A DNA stretch of 64,000 bases from positions 1-64,000 of the forward strand of contig UQYG01000005.1 of the NCBI GenBank assembly GCA_900545275.1, written 5' to 3'. This stretch comes from an uncultured Sutterella sp. (GTDB lineage Bacteria; Pseudomonadota; Gammaproteobacteria; Burkholderiales; Burkholderiaceae_F). The translations under genes were made by a program, and so were the position numbers. The notes below the pieces were generated by a model. It saw nothing but the letters and a program-made list of their open reading frames with translations, did not search any database and was not told where the DNA came from. Positions 16,940 through 25,529 of this stretch are shown here, piece after piece. Position 1 is the stretch's first letter. Every line of letters starts with the position of its first letter.

Positions 16940-18465
16940 CCGGCGAGGTTCGTTTCCGGACGCATGTGCGGGAAGAGCAGCACGTCGCGGATCGTCGAGG
17001 CGTTCGTGAGGAGCATCACGAAGCGGTCGATGCCGATGCCGCAGCCGCCCGTCGGCGGGAGGCCGTATTCGAGCGCGCGGATGTAGTCGGCGTCGTAGTA
17101 CATGGCTTCGTCGTCGCCGTGGCTCTTGGCGTCGGCCTGGGCCTTGAAGCGGGCGGCCTGGTCTTCCGGATCGTTCAGTTCCGAGAAGCCGTTGGCCGTT
17201 TCACGGCCGGCGATGTAGAGCTCGAAGCGTTCCGTCATCGTCGGATCCGTATCGGAGGCGCGCGCCAGGGGCGAGACCTCGATCGGGAAGTTGATGATGA
17301 AGGTCGGCTGAATGAGCTTGGACTCGGCCGTTTCTTCAAAGAGCGCCATCTGCAGGGCGCCGAGGCCGGCGAATTCCGGCTGCGGTTCGCCGAGGCGGGC
17401 AAGTTCGGCGCGCAGGAAGTTTTCGTCCTGCAGCTCTTCGTCCGTATAGTGCGGCGCGTAGGTCTTGATTGCTTCAAAAGGCGTCAGACGCGCGAAGGGC
17501 TTTGAGAGGTCGATCGTCATGCCCTGGTACTCGATCACGGCGGAACCGGTGGCTTCGATGGCGACGGTGCGCAGGAGGTTTTCCGTGAATTCCATCTGAT
17601 CGAGATAGGTCCAGTACGTGCAGTAGAACTCCATCATCGTGAATTCGGGATTGTGACGAACCGATACGCCTTCGTTGCGGAAGTTGCGGTTGATCTCAAA
17701 GACCCGTTCGAAGCCGCCTACGACGAGGCGCTTCAGATAGAGTTCCGGCGCGATGCGCAGGTACATGTCCATGTCGAGCGCGTTGTGGTGCGTCACGAAG
17801 GGTTTGGCGTTGGCGCCGCCCGGAATCGGGTGGAGCATCGGCGTTTCGACTTCGAGGAAGCGGTGCGCAAGCATGTAGTTGCGGATCGAGGCGATGGCCT
17901 TCGAGCGCGTGAGAAAGCGTTGGCGCGACTCTTCGTTCATGATGAGGTCGACGTAGCGCTGGCGATAGCACATTTCCGTGTCGCAGAGGCCCTTGTGCTT
18001 GTCGGGAAGCGGACGGATGTTCTTCGTCATCAGACGCAGTTCGCGTGCGCGGATCGATAGCTCGCCGCGCTTTGTGCGAAAGAGCGTCCCCTTGATGGCG
18101 ACGATGTCGCCGAGGTCCCAGGTCTTGAAGTCGGCGTAGGTTTCTTCACCGACGTCGGCGGGCGTGATGAAGTACTGCATTTCGCCCGTGAAGTCGCGTA
18201 CGGTGGCGAAGCTCGCCTTCCCCATGACGCGCTTCAACATCATGCGGCCCGAGCAGGCGACTTCGGGCGCGGCCGCTTCGAGCTCTTCGGCGGTCATTTC
18301 GCCGTACTTGGCGCGCAAATCGCCGAAGAGGTCTTCGCGATGAAAGTCGTTCGGATAGGCGACGCCCTTTTCGCGCAGGCGAAGAAGCTTGGCGCGGCGT
18401 TCCGCGATGATGTGGTTTTCGTCTTCCGCCGCCAGCGCGGCATTCTGAACTTGTTCTTCGGACAT
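16936..18465 (-). CDS. lysS: Lysyl-tRNA synthetase, class II
   Basis: A 509-residue enzyme that charges tRNA-Lys. The N-terminal OB fold (about 60-170) binds the anticodon; the catalytic domain shows motif 2 (FRNEGVSVRHNPEFTMMEFY) and motif 3 (GGCGIGIDRFVMLLTN). The ATG at 18465 was preferred over a TTG nine bases upstream because AAGGAT then sits nine bases away. It lies 26 bases after prfB, the usual prfB-lysS pair, and overlaps the Nudix gene. Confidence 0.97.
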   Translation of the reverse strand: MSEEQVQNAALAAEDENHIIAERRAKLLRLREKGVAYPNDFHREDLFGDLRAKYGEMTAEELEAAAPEVACSGRMMLKRVMGKASFATVRDFTGEMQYFITPADVGEETYADFKTWDLGDIVAIKGTLFRTKRGELSIRARELRLMTKNIRPLPDKHKGLCDTEMCYRQRYVDLIMNEESRQRFLTRSKAIASIRNYMLAHRFLEVETPMLHPIPGGANAKPFVTHHNALDMDMYLRIAPELYLKRLVVGGFERVFEINRNFRNEGVSVRHNPEFTMMEFYCTYWTYLDQMEFTENLLRTVAIEATGSAVIEYQGMTIDLSKPFARLTPFEAIKTYAPHYTDEELQDENFLRAELARLGEPQPEFAGLGALQMALFEETAESKLIQPTFIINFPIEVSPLARASDTDPTMTERFELYIAGRETANGFSELNDPEDQAARFKAQADAKSHGDDEAMYYDADYIRALEYGLPPTGGCGIGIDRFVMLLTNASTIRDVLLFPHMRPETNLAG

Positions 18466-18491
18466 GGTTTCCAAATCCTTGTCTAAATTGA

Positions 18492-19605
18492 TCAGGCGGC
18501 GCCGACGCCGAGCTTCAGAGAGGCTTCGATGAACTGATCGAGGTCTCCGTCGAGAACGGCTCCGGTGTTGCCGGTTTCCACGTTGGTGCGCAAATCCTTG
18601 ACGCGCGACTGGTCGAGCACATAGCTGCGGATCTGATGACCCCAGCCGATGTCGGATTTCGACTCTTCGAGCTTCGTCTGTTCTTCCATGCGCTTACGCA
18701 TTTCCAGCTCGTAGAGCTTGGCCTTCAGTTGCTGCATCGCTTTTTCGCGGTTGCGGTGCTGCGAACGGTCGTCCTGGCAGATTGTGATGATGCCGGAAGG
18801 AACGTGGTGAATTCGAACGGCCGATTCCGTCTTCTGAATGTGCTGACCGCCCGCGCCCGATGCGCGGAAGACGTCGATCTTGAGGTCGGCGGGATTGATC
18901 TCGATTTCGATCGAATCGTCGACTTCGGGATAGACGTAGACGGACGTGAAAGACGTGTGACGGCGGGCGTTCGCATCAAACGGGCTCTTGCGCACGAGAC
19001 GGTGAATGCCCGTTTCGGTGCGAAGCGTCCCGTAGGCCCATTCGCCTTCGATAAAGAGCGTGGCGGATTTGATCCCGGCGACGTCGCCGGCGGATTCTTC
19101 TTCGAGCGTAACCTTGAAGCCCTTGCGTTCGGCGTAGCGCATGTACATGCGTTCGAGCATGCTCGCCCAGTCTTGGGCTTCGGTGCCGCCCGCGCCCGCC
19201 TGAATTTCAAGGTAGCAGTTCGACGAGTCCATCGGTTGGTTGAACATGCGCTTGAATTCGAGCTGGGCGACTTCGCGTTCGATCGCTTCAACGTCCTGTC
19301 CGACGGCTTCGAGCGTTTCCCAGTCTTCTTCGGCCATGGAAAGTTCGAAGAGGTCGGCCGCGTCGTTCACACCGGCCGTGAGCCGGTTGAAGCTGCCGAC
19401 GATGTCGTCCAAGAGCTTCTTTTCCTTGCTGATTTCCTGGGCGTGTTTCGGATCGTTCCAAAGATCCGGATTTTCCACTTCCCGGTTTACTTCTTCGAGT
19501 CGGCGCGCTTTGCGATCGACGTCAAAGATACCTCCGAAGTTCGATCAGGCGGTGGCGCAGATCTTCCGTCATGTTCTGAATCTGATTGATGCGTTCGACT
19601 TCCAT
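18492..19605 (-). CDS. prfB: Peptide chain release factor 2 (programmed +1 frameshift)
   Basis: RF2 ends translation at TGA and TAA codons. Twenty-seven codons from the ATG at 19605 lead to CTT TGA C; the ribosome must skip the T at 19524 and continue at 19523 to the stop at 18492, giving about 370 residues (join of 19605-19525 and 19523-18492). The site is classic: an internal Shine-Dalgarno-like GGAGG just upstream, then TATCTTTGAC. The GGQ motif (SGAGGQHIQ) for peptide release and the SPF stop-recognition tripeptide are present. RF2 therefore controls its own synthesis through the in-frame TGA. It is followed by lysS. Confidence 0.96.
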
Positions 19606-19667
19606 GGAAAACTCTCTGGAAGGGGCCGACGAGAAACGTTCGGCTTCCTTCGGGGAAAAAAAAGATG

Positions 19668-19698
19668 AAAAAAAAGGCCGCCCGGCGAACGGGCGGCC
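19668..19698 (-). terminator. Intrinsic terminator between recJ and prfB
   Basis: Nine-base GC-only arms (19676-19684 and 19690-19698) are followed on the minus strand by eight T (complement of 19668-19675). It should stop transcripts from the recJ side before prfB. The gap 19699-19970 holds no gene; a TATAAT-like word on the minus strand (19712-19717) lies just before the hairpin but has no matching -35. Confidence 0.85.
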
Positions 19699-19970
19699 GC
19701 GGGAGCCTTTCATTATAGATGGATGGGGTTTTTCGGGTTCGTCGTGGGCGCGATTTTTCCGATCGAAAAAAGGAAGTCGGTACGGGTTCACATCGCTCTT
19801 GGATGGAATGTCGGCGGGCCGACAAATCGGCGGGAGCAAAGACGGCCGCGCTTCCGACGCCGCTCTCCGTCGAGCAAGAGAGCTGAAGATTGGGTCGTTC
19901 AAACGGGTTGGGCAACGGTACGAAAATCTCGGGGGCGTCGAGCCCCTGATTTTCCCGAGAGGACGAAAGG

Positions 19971-21665
19971 TCAGGATTCCACCGCTTCGACGAGAAGCTG
20001 GATGAGGCGTCGGCCGTTGAACTCGTTGATCGTGGGACGGTAGGCAAGGCGCGACGCGGTAAGAAGCGGGGCGTTGCGGCGAAAGAAAATCCCTTCGAAA
20101 CGCTGACCGCCCAACTCGAGCGAAAGCTTGAGATGTGCGTCCTTCAAAACGGTCTGCCGCACGACGCGGAAGTCGTTGGCAAAGAGCGGCGCTTCAAAGC
20201 CCTGTCCCCAGATGCCGCGCTCGAGCGTCTGACAGAGGCGCTCGGAAATCTCGTCGGGCGCAAGACCTCCGTCGATCAGTACGTTTCGCTCGAAGACGGC
20301 CGGATTGGCATGCTCGGCGACCACCGCCTCAAACGCGCGGCCGAAGCGCTCGTAACTCTCTTCGCGGATGGTGAGGCCCGCCGCCATGGCATGTCCCCCG
20401 AAGCGAAGAATGAGGCCGGGCTCGATCTTGGAGACGAGATCGAGCATGTCGCGCAGATGAATGCCCGGAATCGAGCGCCCCGAGCCCTTGAGTTCACCTT
20501 CGGCCGTGCGGGCGAAGGCGATGGTCGGGCGGTGCACCTTTTCCTTGATGCGCGAGGCGACGAGACCGACGACGCCTTCGCTGAAGCTGTCGTCAAGGAG
20601 TGACAGGGCGTGCACGTGTTCGATGTCGGCGGCCGCGACCGCGAGGTCCGCGGCGTGCTGCATCTCCTCTTCGAGTTCGCGGCGCTCCTGATTGATCTGA
20701 TTGAGCGCTTCGGCGTAGTGACGCGCCCGATCGGGGTCGTCGGTGAGCAGACACTCGATTCCGTATTCCATCGTCGCGAGACGCCCGGCCGCGTTGATGC
20801 GCGGTCCGATGCGAAAACCGAAGTCGCGCGCCGAGGCGTTTCCCATGCTGCTGCGCGCCACGCTGAAGAGCGCGGCGATTCCCGGGTGCGTGCGCCCTTC
20901 GCGGATGCGCTTGAGTCCCTGCGAGACGAGGATGCGGTTGTTCTTGTCGAGCTTCACGACGTCGGCCACCGTGCCGAGGGCGACGAGGTCGACGAGTTCG
21001 TTGAGGCGGGGCTGCGTCTGCGCCGTAAAGGCACCCGCGTCGCGAAGTCTCGCGCGAAGGGCGAGGAGCACGTAAAAGATGACGCCGACGCCTGCGAGCG
21101 ACTTTGAAGGAAATCCGCAGCCGCGCTGATTGGGATTCACGATCGCGACGGCGGGCGGCGTGTCGTCGGCGGGAAGGTGATGATCCGTGATGACGACGTC
21201 GATCCCGAGCGTCGCTGCGTGCCGCACGGCCTCGGCCGAAGAAATGCCGTTGTCCACCGTGAGGATGACCTGCGGAGGATTCGGACGGGAGACCAGGAGA
21301 TCGACGATCGTGGTCGTGAGGCCGTAACCGTGGCGAACACGGTCGGGTACGAAGTAGTCGACGGAGAGGCCGAGCGCGCGAAGGCCTCGGATTCCGACTG
21401 CGCAGGCCGTGGCGCCGTCGCAGTCGTAGTCGGCGACGATCGTGACGCGTTCCCCGCGGGTACGAGCGGCAAGAAGCCGTTCGGCGGCGCGGTCGATTCC
21501 CGTGAGAAGGTCCGGAGCGAGCATGCCGCTCCAGGTTTCGTTGAGGTCTTCGGGCGAGCGGATGCCGCGCGCCGAGAGGGCCCGCGCCACGGGCGGGAGA
21601 TACCCCGCCGTCGTGAGAACGTTCGCGGCGTTCGGATCGTAGGGACGGGTGACGAAGGTCGTCAT
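19971..21665 (-). CDS. recJ: Single-stranded-DNA-specific exonuclease RecJ
   Basis: A 564-residue 5'-3' exonuclease used in recombination and mismatch repair. The DHH-family metal motifs are visible: VADYDCDGATA, then VITDHHLPADD; a DHHA1 domain with FGGHAMAAGL follows, then the C-terminal OB-type domain. The ATG at 21665 has GGAGG four bases upstream and overlaps the stop of the upstream gene by four bases, suggesting coupling. A longer in-frame extension enters that gene and is not supported. Confidence 0.95.
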   Translation of the reverse strand: MTTFVTRPYDPNAANVLTTAGYLPPVARALSARGIRSPEDLNETWSGMLAPDLLTGIDRAAERLLAARTRGERVTIVADYDCDGATACAVGIRGLRALGLSVDYFVPDRVRHGYGLTTTIVDLLVSRPNPPQVILTVDNGISSAEAVRHAATLGIDVVITDHHLPADDTPPAVAIVNPNQRGCGFPSKSLAGVGVIFYVLLALRARLRDAGAFTAQTQPRLNELVDLVALGTVADVVKLDKNNRILVSQGLKRIREGRTHPGIAALFSVARSSMGNASARDFGFRIGPRINAAGRLATMEYGIECLLTDDPDRARHYAEALNQINQERRELEEEMQHAADLAVAAADIEHVHALSLLDDSFSEGVVGLVASRIKEKVHRPTIAFARTAEGELKGSGRSIPGIHLRDMLDLVSKIEPGLILRFGGHAMAAGLTIREESYERFGRAFEAVVAEHANPAVFERNVLIDGGLAPDEISERLCQTLERGIWGQGFEAPLFANDFRVVRQTVLKDAHLKLSLELGGQRFEGIFFRRNAPLLTASRLAYRPTINEFNGRRLIQLLVEAVES

Positions 21666-22660
21666 GCCGCCTCCGAGCCGTCGACGCACCAGGCTTCGGG
21701 TTGAACGCTGGGTCGTTTGAAGAGCGAAAGCAGTCCCGATTCGGGCGGAAGAAGCGTTGCCGACGCCGTGCATCCGAAGGCGATCGGAATGAAGCGGTCA
21801 AAGCGGGACTTGAGCTTCAAAAGATCGTTCCAACGCTCGAGCACCTTGGAAAGCGCGTCTTCCCAGGCTTCGATATCGCCCGTGCGGGCCGGGGTGAAGA
21901 GATCGTCGAAGACGACGACGGCGTCTCCCGGAGGCGAAGGCGGCATCGGGCGCGAGAGCGTCCCGATTGTGTCGGGGCGAAGTCCCGCCGCGACGGCGAG
22001 ACCGCGCACGATTGGATCGTCCGTCCATAGGGCGCGGATCGTCGAGGGACGAAGACGGAAGTTGGCGCGCCCCGCGTCGGAGAGATGAAGACGAACCTCG
22101 AGGATCGGGCGAAGCGCTTCTTCGGCCGCCTTGAGGAAGGCCTCGGCCTTTTCGGCGCCGTTGCCCTCGATGCGGCGCTTCCGGGCGGGGAGGCCCGAAA
22201 GAACGGGGGCGGGCGTGGCGTCGAAGGCAAAGTCCTCGGGGCCCGTGAGAAAGAGGCGGCCGTCCCAGCTCTGAAGCCGCAGACCTTTCTCCTGCGCAAC
22301 GCGGCGGAGCACGTCGAAGACACGCAGGAATTCGAGTTCCTCAAAGCGGACGGGTTCGATTCGGCCTTCTTTTTCCGTGAAGGGCGTCAGAAGCGCCATC
22401 GCCTCGCTCAGATGGGGCGCGTCGAAACTTCGCCACAGAAGCGGGGCGATCGGCGGGAAATTGCTCTTCTGACCGAGCACGCGCCAGAGCCATACGTAGT
22501 GGGCGGCGTGCGCGTGAACGTCGTCGACGAGCGTTTGAAATTTGACGGTTTCGACACCCTTGCCGAACCGTTCGAGCAGGGCCCGGCTGTCGGACGAGAG
22601 GCGCTCAAAGCTCCCGCGATCGAGTCGGGCGCCGGGCAGGAGTACGTAACAATTGGACAT
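21662..22660 (-). CDS. Conserved protein of unknown function upstream of recJ
   Basis: A 332-residue protein that I do not recognise with confidence. It has no signal peptide, no membrane segment and no nucleotide-binding motif. It begins MSNCYVLLPGARLDRGSFERL and has a charged middle and a C-terminal RFDRFIPIAFGCTASATLLPP segment. Its stop overlaps the recJ start, so the two are co-translated, and it is divergent from lolC. A protein of this kind, sometimes labelled as a cofactor-independent phosphoglycerate mutase relative, is often found beside recJ in Burkholderiales (from memory, not checked). The ATG at 22660 was chosen over an upstream one because the protein then starts with a beta strand. 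Confidence 0.65.
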   Translation of the reverse strand: MSNCYVLLPGARLDRGSFERLSSDSRALLERFGKGVETVKFQTLVDDVHAHAAHYVWLWRVLGQKSNFPPIAPLLWRSFDAPHLSEAMALLTPFTEKEGRIEPVRFEELEFLRVFDVLRRVAQEKGLRLQSWDGRLFLTGPEDFAFDATPAPVLSGLPARKRRIEGNGAEKAEAFLKAAEEALRPILEVRLHLSDAGRANFRLRPSTIRALWTDDPIVRGLAVAAGLRPDTIGTLSRPMPPSPPGDAVVVFDDLFTPARTGDIEAWEDALSKVLERWNDLLKLKSRFDRFIPIAFGCTASATLLPPESGLLSLFKRPSVQPEAWCVDGSEAA

Positions 22661-22762
22661 CTGTATTTCTTCGGATGGCTGTGTGTGGCGCAAAGTTTAG
22701 CGATCTTGCCGCCGACGTGCATCGTACAATGTCGGCTCTGACGATTACTCGGAACCTTTCCC

Positions 22763-24022
22763 GTGAAGACACCCTTTGAACTATTCATCAGTCTCACCTA
22801 CACGAGAGCGGGGCGGCGGGGCCGTCGAAAAGACCGCTTCATGAGCTTCATTTCCGCGATGTCGGTGACCTCGATCGCGCTCGGCGTCGCGGCGCTCATC
22901 ATCGTTCTGAGCGTCATGAACGGCTTTCAGAAGGAAGTGCGCGACCGCATGCTCAGCGTCGTGCCGCACATTGAGGTGATGGGCCCTCGAGGCGCCCTCC
23001 AAGACTGGCATCCGCTCGCGGATGCCGTCCTTCAGGTGCCGGGCGTCGTTGCGGCGGCACCCTACGTGACCGGACAGGGACTTTTGAGCTCCGGGCGTAC
23101 GGTGCGCGGGGCCGTCGTGAAGGGGGTCGATCCCGCCGCGGAAGGCGCGGTGAGCGACCTCGCCATGCAGCTTCGGGACGGGGCCGAGCTTTCGGTGCTA
23201 GAGCCCGGAAGCTTTCGCGTAATTCTCGGGCGAGATCTTGCCAACGCCCTTCGGGTGCGTCCGGGCGATAAAGTGGCTCTCCTTGTGCCCGAAGGCAACA
23301 TGACGCCGACGGGACTTGTCCCCCGCATGAAGCAGTTCACTGTCGCGGCGCTTTTTCAGAGCGGACATTATGAATACGATTCGAGCATGGCCGTCGTGCA
23401 CGTCGACGACGCGGCCGCGCTCTTTCGAACGGGCGGTCCGCAGGGACTGCGCGTCAAGACGACGGACATGAACGAAGCGCCCGTCATCGCGCAGCGGCTT
23501 CTCTCGGTTCTTCCCTCCGGATTTTGGGCGGCGGACTGGTCGCGGCAGAACCGCACGTGGTTTGCCGCCGTGCAGGTTGAAAAGCGCATGATGGGGATCA
23601 TCCTCTTCCTCATCGTTCTGGTCGGGGCCTTCGGACTCGTGTCGACCCTCGTGATGACGGTGAAGGAAAAGCGTTCCGACATCGCGATTCTGCGCACGCT
23701 CGGCGCTTCGAGCGGCTCGATCATGACGATCTTCGTCGTGCAGGGGGCGATCGTGGGACTTCTCGGCGTCGCGGTCGGGACGGCGGCGGGGCTCGCCGTC
23801 GCCTACAACGTGGGCGCCATCGTGGAGGCGATCGAAGCGCTTCTGGGCGTCGAATTCCTCCCCAAGGAGATCTATTTCATCTCGTCGATGCCGTCGGACC
23901 CGCGCATGAGCGACATCGTTCCGATCGCGGTCTTTTCCTTCCTCTTGAGCCTCGTCGCCACGGTGTATCCGAGCTGGCGCGCGGCGCAAACCCATCCTGC
24001 GGAGGCCCTGCGTTATGAATGA
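22763..24022 (+). CDS. lolC: Lipoprotein-releasing ABC transporter permease LolC/E
   Basis: A 419-residue inner-membrane protein that, with LolD, extracts lipoproteins from the inner membrane for LolA. An N-terminal membrane segment (about 27-55), a large periplasmic domain (about 55-265) and three C-terminal FtsX-type segments are visible. Only one permease precedes lolD and no lolE follows, so the complex may use two copies. The start is a GTG (22763). The gene ends eight bases inside lolD. It is divergent from the recJ-side operon. Confidence 0.94.
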   Translation: MKTPFELFISLTYTRAGRRGRRKDRFMSFISAMSVTSIALGVAALIIVLSVMNGFQKEVRDRMLSVVPHIEVMGPRGALQDWHPLADAVLQVPGVVAAAPYVTGQGLLSSGRTVRGAVVKGVDPAAEGAVSDLAMQLRDGAELSVLEPGSFRVILGRDLANALRVRPGDKVALLVPEGNMTPTGLVPRMKQFTVAALFQSGHYEYDSSMAVVHVDDAAALFRTGGPQGLRVKTTDMNEAPVIAQRLLSVLPSGFWAADWSRQNRTWFAAVQVEKRMMGIILFLIVLVGAFGLVSTLVMTVKEKRSDIAILRTLGASSGSIMTIFVVQGAIVGLLGVAVGTAAGLAVAYNVGAIVEAIEALLGVEFLPKEIYFISSMPSDPRMSDIVPIAVFSFLLSLVATVYPSWRAAQTHPAEALRYE

Positions 24023-24698
24023 GAAAGATGTGGTGTTGGAGGCGCGGGACGTCGAGAAGAGCTACCGCGACGACGCGACGGCGGTCCCCGTGCTGCGGGG
24101 CGTGAACCTCATCGTTCGCCGCGGGGAAACCGTGGCGATCCTCGGCACTTCGGGGTCGGGAAAGTCCACGCTTTTGCACGCGCTCGGCGGCCTCGACACG
24201 GTCGACGCGGGCGAAGTAACCGTGGCGGGCGAATCGATGACGGGCCTCTCATCGAACGCCCGGGGAAGACTGCGCAACGCCCACCTCGGGTTCGTGTATC
24301 AGTTCCATCACCTGCTCCCCGAATTCACGGCGCTCGACAATGTGGCGATGCCGCTTTGGATTCGACGCCTTCCCAAGGAGGAGGCGAGGGAGCGCGCCCG
24401 CAGGCTTCTCGCCGCCGTCGGCCTTTCGCACCGGGAGGATCATCTCCCTTCGCAGCTCTCGGGAGGCGAGAGGCAGCGCGTCGCCATCGCCCGCGCGGTC
24501 GTGACCGATCCCGACTGCATTCTCGCCGACGAGCCGACGGGAAATCTTGACGAAGAGACGGCTTCGGCGGTGTTCGATCTCTTTTTGTCGCTCGCGCGCG
24601 AGAAGGGAACGGCGATCGTGATCGTGACACACGATCGAGCGCTTGCGGCGCGGTGCGACCGCACGGTCACGCTGCTTTCGGGACGGATTCATGAGTGA
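24015..24698 (+). CDS. lolD: Lipoprotein-releasing ABC transporter ATP-binding protein LolD
   Basis: A 227-residue ATPase. Walker A GTSGSGKST, the Q-loop YQFHHLLPEF, the signature LSGGERQRVAIARA, Walker B CILADEPTG and the switch His in VTHD are all present. YQFHHLLPEFTALDNV is typical of LolD. It overlaps lolC by eight bases at the start and tatD by eight bases at the end, so the three genes form a coupled operon. Confidence 0.95.
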   Translation: MNEKDVVLEARDVEKSYRDDATAVPVLRGVNLIVRRGETVAILGTSGSGKSTLLHALGGLDTVDAGEVTVAGESMTGLSSNARGRLRNAHLGFVYQFHHLLPEFTALDNVAMPLWIRRLPKEEARERARRLLAAVGLSHREDHLPSQLSGGERQRVAIARAVVTDPDCILADEPTGNLDEETASAVFDLFLSLAREKGTAIVIVTHDRALAARCDRTVTLLSGRIHE

Positions 24699-25479
24699 GG
24701 TCGAGTGGGTCGATACGCACAATCATCTGCAGGTCGACATTTTCGACAAGGATGTTGATGCGCTGTGGGAGCGTGCGAAAAGCCTCGGCGTCACGGACGC
24801 CGTAATCACTGCGGGCAGTGCGGCGGACTGGAGTCGGGTGGTGCTTCGCGCCCGAAAGTTGCAAATTCACTACACGCTGGGAATTCATCCGCTATATGTC
24901 GACCAGTCAAAAGATGAAGACTTGAATTTATTGTGGGACAGGTTGAACGAGGCGCTGGACGATCCTCTGTTCGTCGGCATAGGCGAGATCGGACTCGAAG
25001 AGAACCCGCATATGCGGGATGAGGCGTTCTTTGCCCGACAGCTAGACTTCGCCGCGAAGCTTGCATTGCCGGTGTCCGTGCACGTGCGAAAGTCCGCCTC
25101 CCGGGTGCTCAAGTATCTGCGGAGGCGCCGCGGGGTGACGGGCGTCATCCACGCTTTCAACGGCTCCGACGTCGAGCGCGAGGCCTTCCTGTCGCTCGGC
25201 TTTCGACTGGGATTCGGTGGCGCTGCGACCTACGAAGGGAGCCGCCGCATCCGCCGACATCTCTCCGAAGTGCCGGACTGGGCCTGGGTGCTCGAAACGG
25301 ACGCTCCCGACATGCCGTCCTCCGCCCGACGGGACCGGGGCGAACTGCGCACCGAACCCGCGGATCTCGCCGAATACGGCCGGCTCGCCGCGCAACTTCG
25401 GGGCGTGAGCCTTGGAGAAGCCGCGCGCCAGAGTACCGACAATGCGCGAGCTGCTTTTCCGCGGCTTGCCGGACGTTAA
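24691..25479 (+). CDS. tatD: TatD-family metal-dependent hydrolase (3'-5' DNase)
   Basis: A 262-residue TIM-barrel hydrolase. Metal ligands are in DTHNHL, GEIGLE, SVHVRKS, GVIHAFNGS and LETDAP, matching TatD-type nucleases implicated in DNA repair and cell-wall-associated DNA degradation. It starts at an ATG inside the end of lolD. The region around 24900-24960 is slightly AT-richer than its neighbours. Confidence 0.9.
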   Translation: MSEVEWVDTHNHLQVDIFDKDVDALWERAKSLGVTDAVITAGSAADWSRVVLRARKLQIHYTLGIHPLYVDQSKDEDLNLLWDRLNEALDDPLFVGIGEIGLEENPHMRDEAFFARQLDFAAKLALPVSVHVRKSASRVLKYLRRRRGVTGVIHAFNGSDVEREAFLSLGFRLGFGGAATYEGSRRIRRHLSEVPDWAWVLETDAPDMPSSARRDRGELRTEPADLAEYGRLAAQLRGVSLGEAARQSTDNARAAFPRLAGR

Positions 25480-25529
25480 GAACAAACGTTGGACGGCGGC
25501 CGCTCTTTTCCAACGAAAAGGAGACCGCC

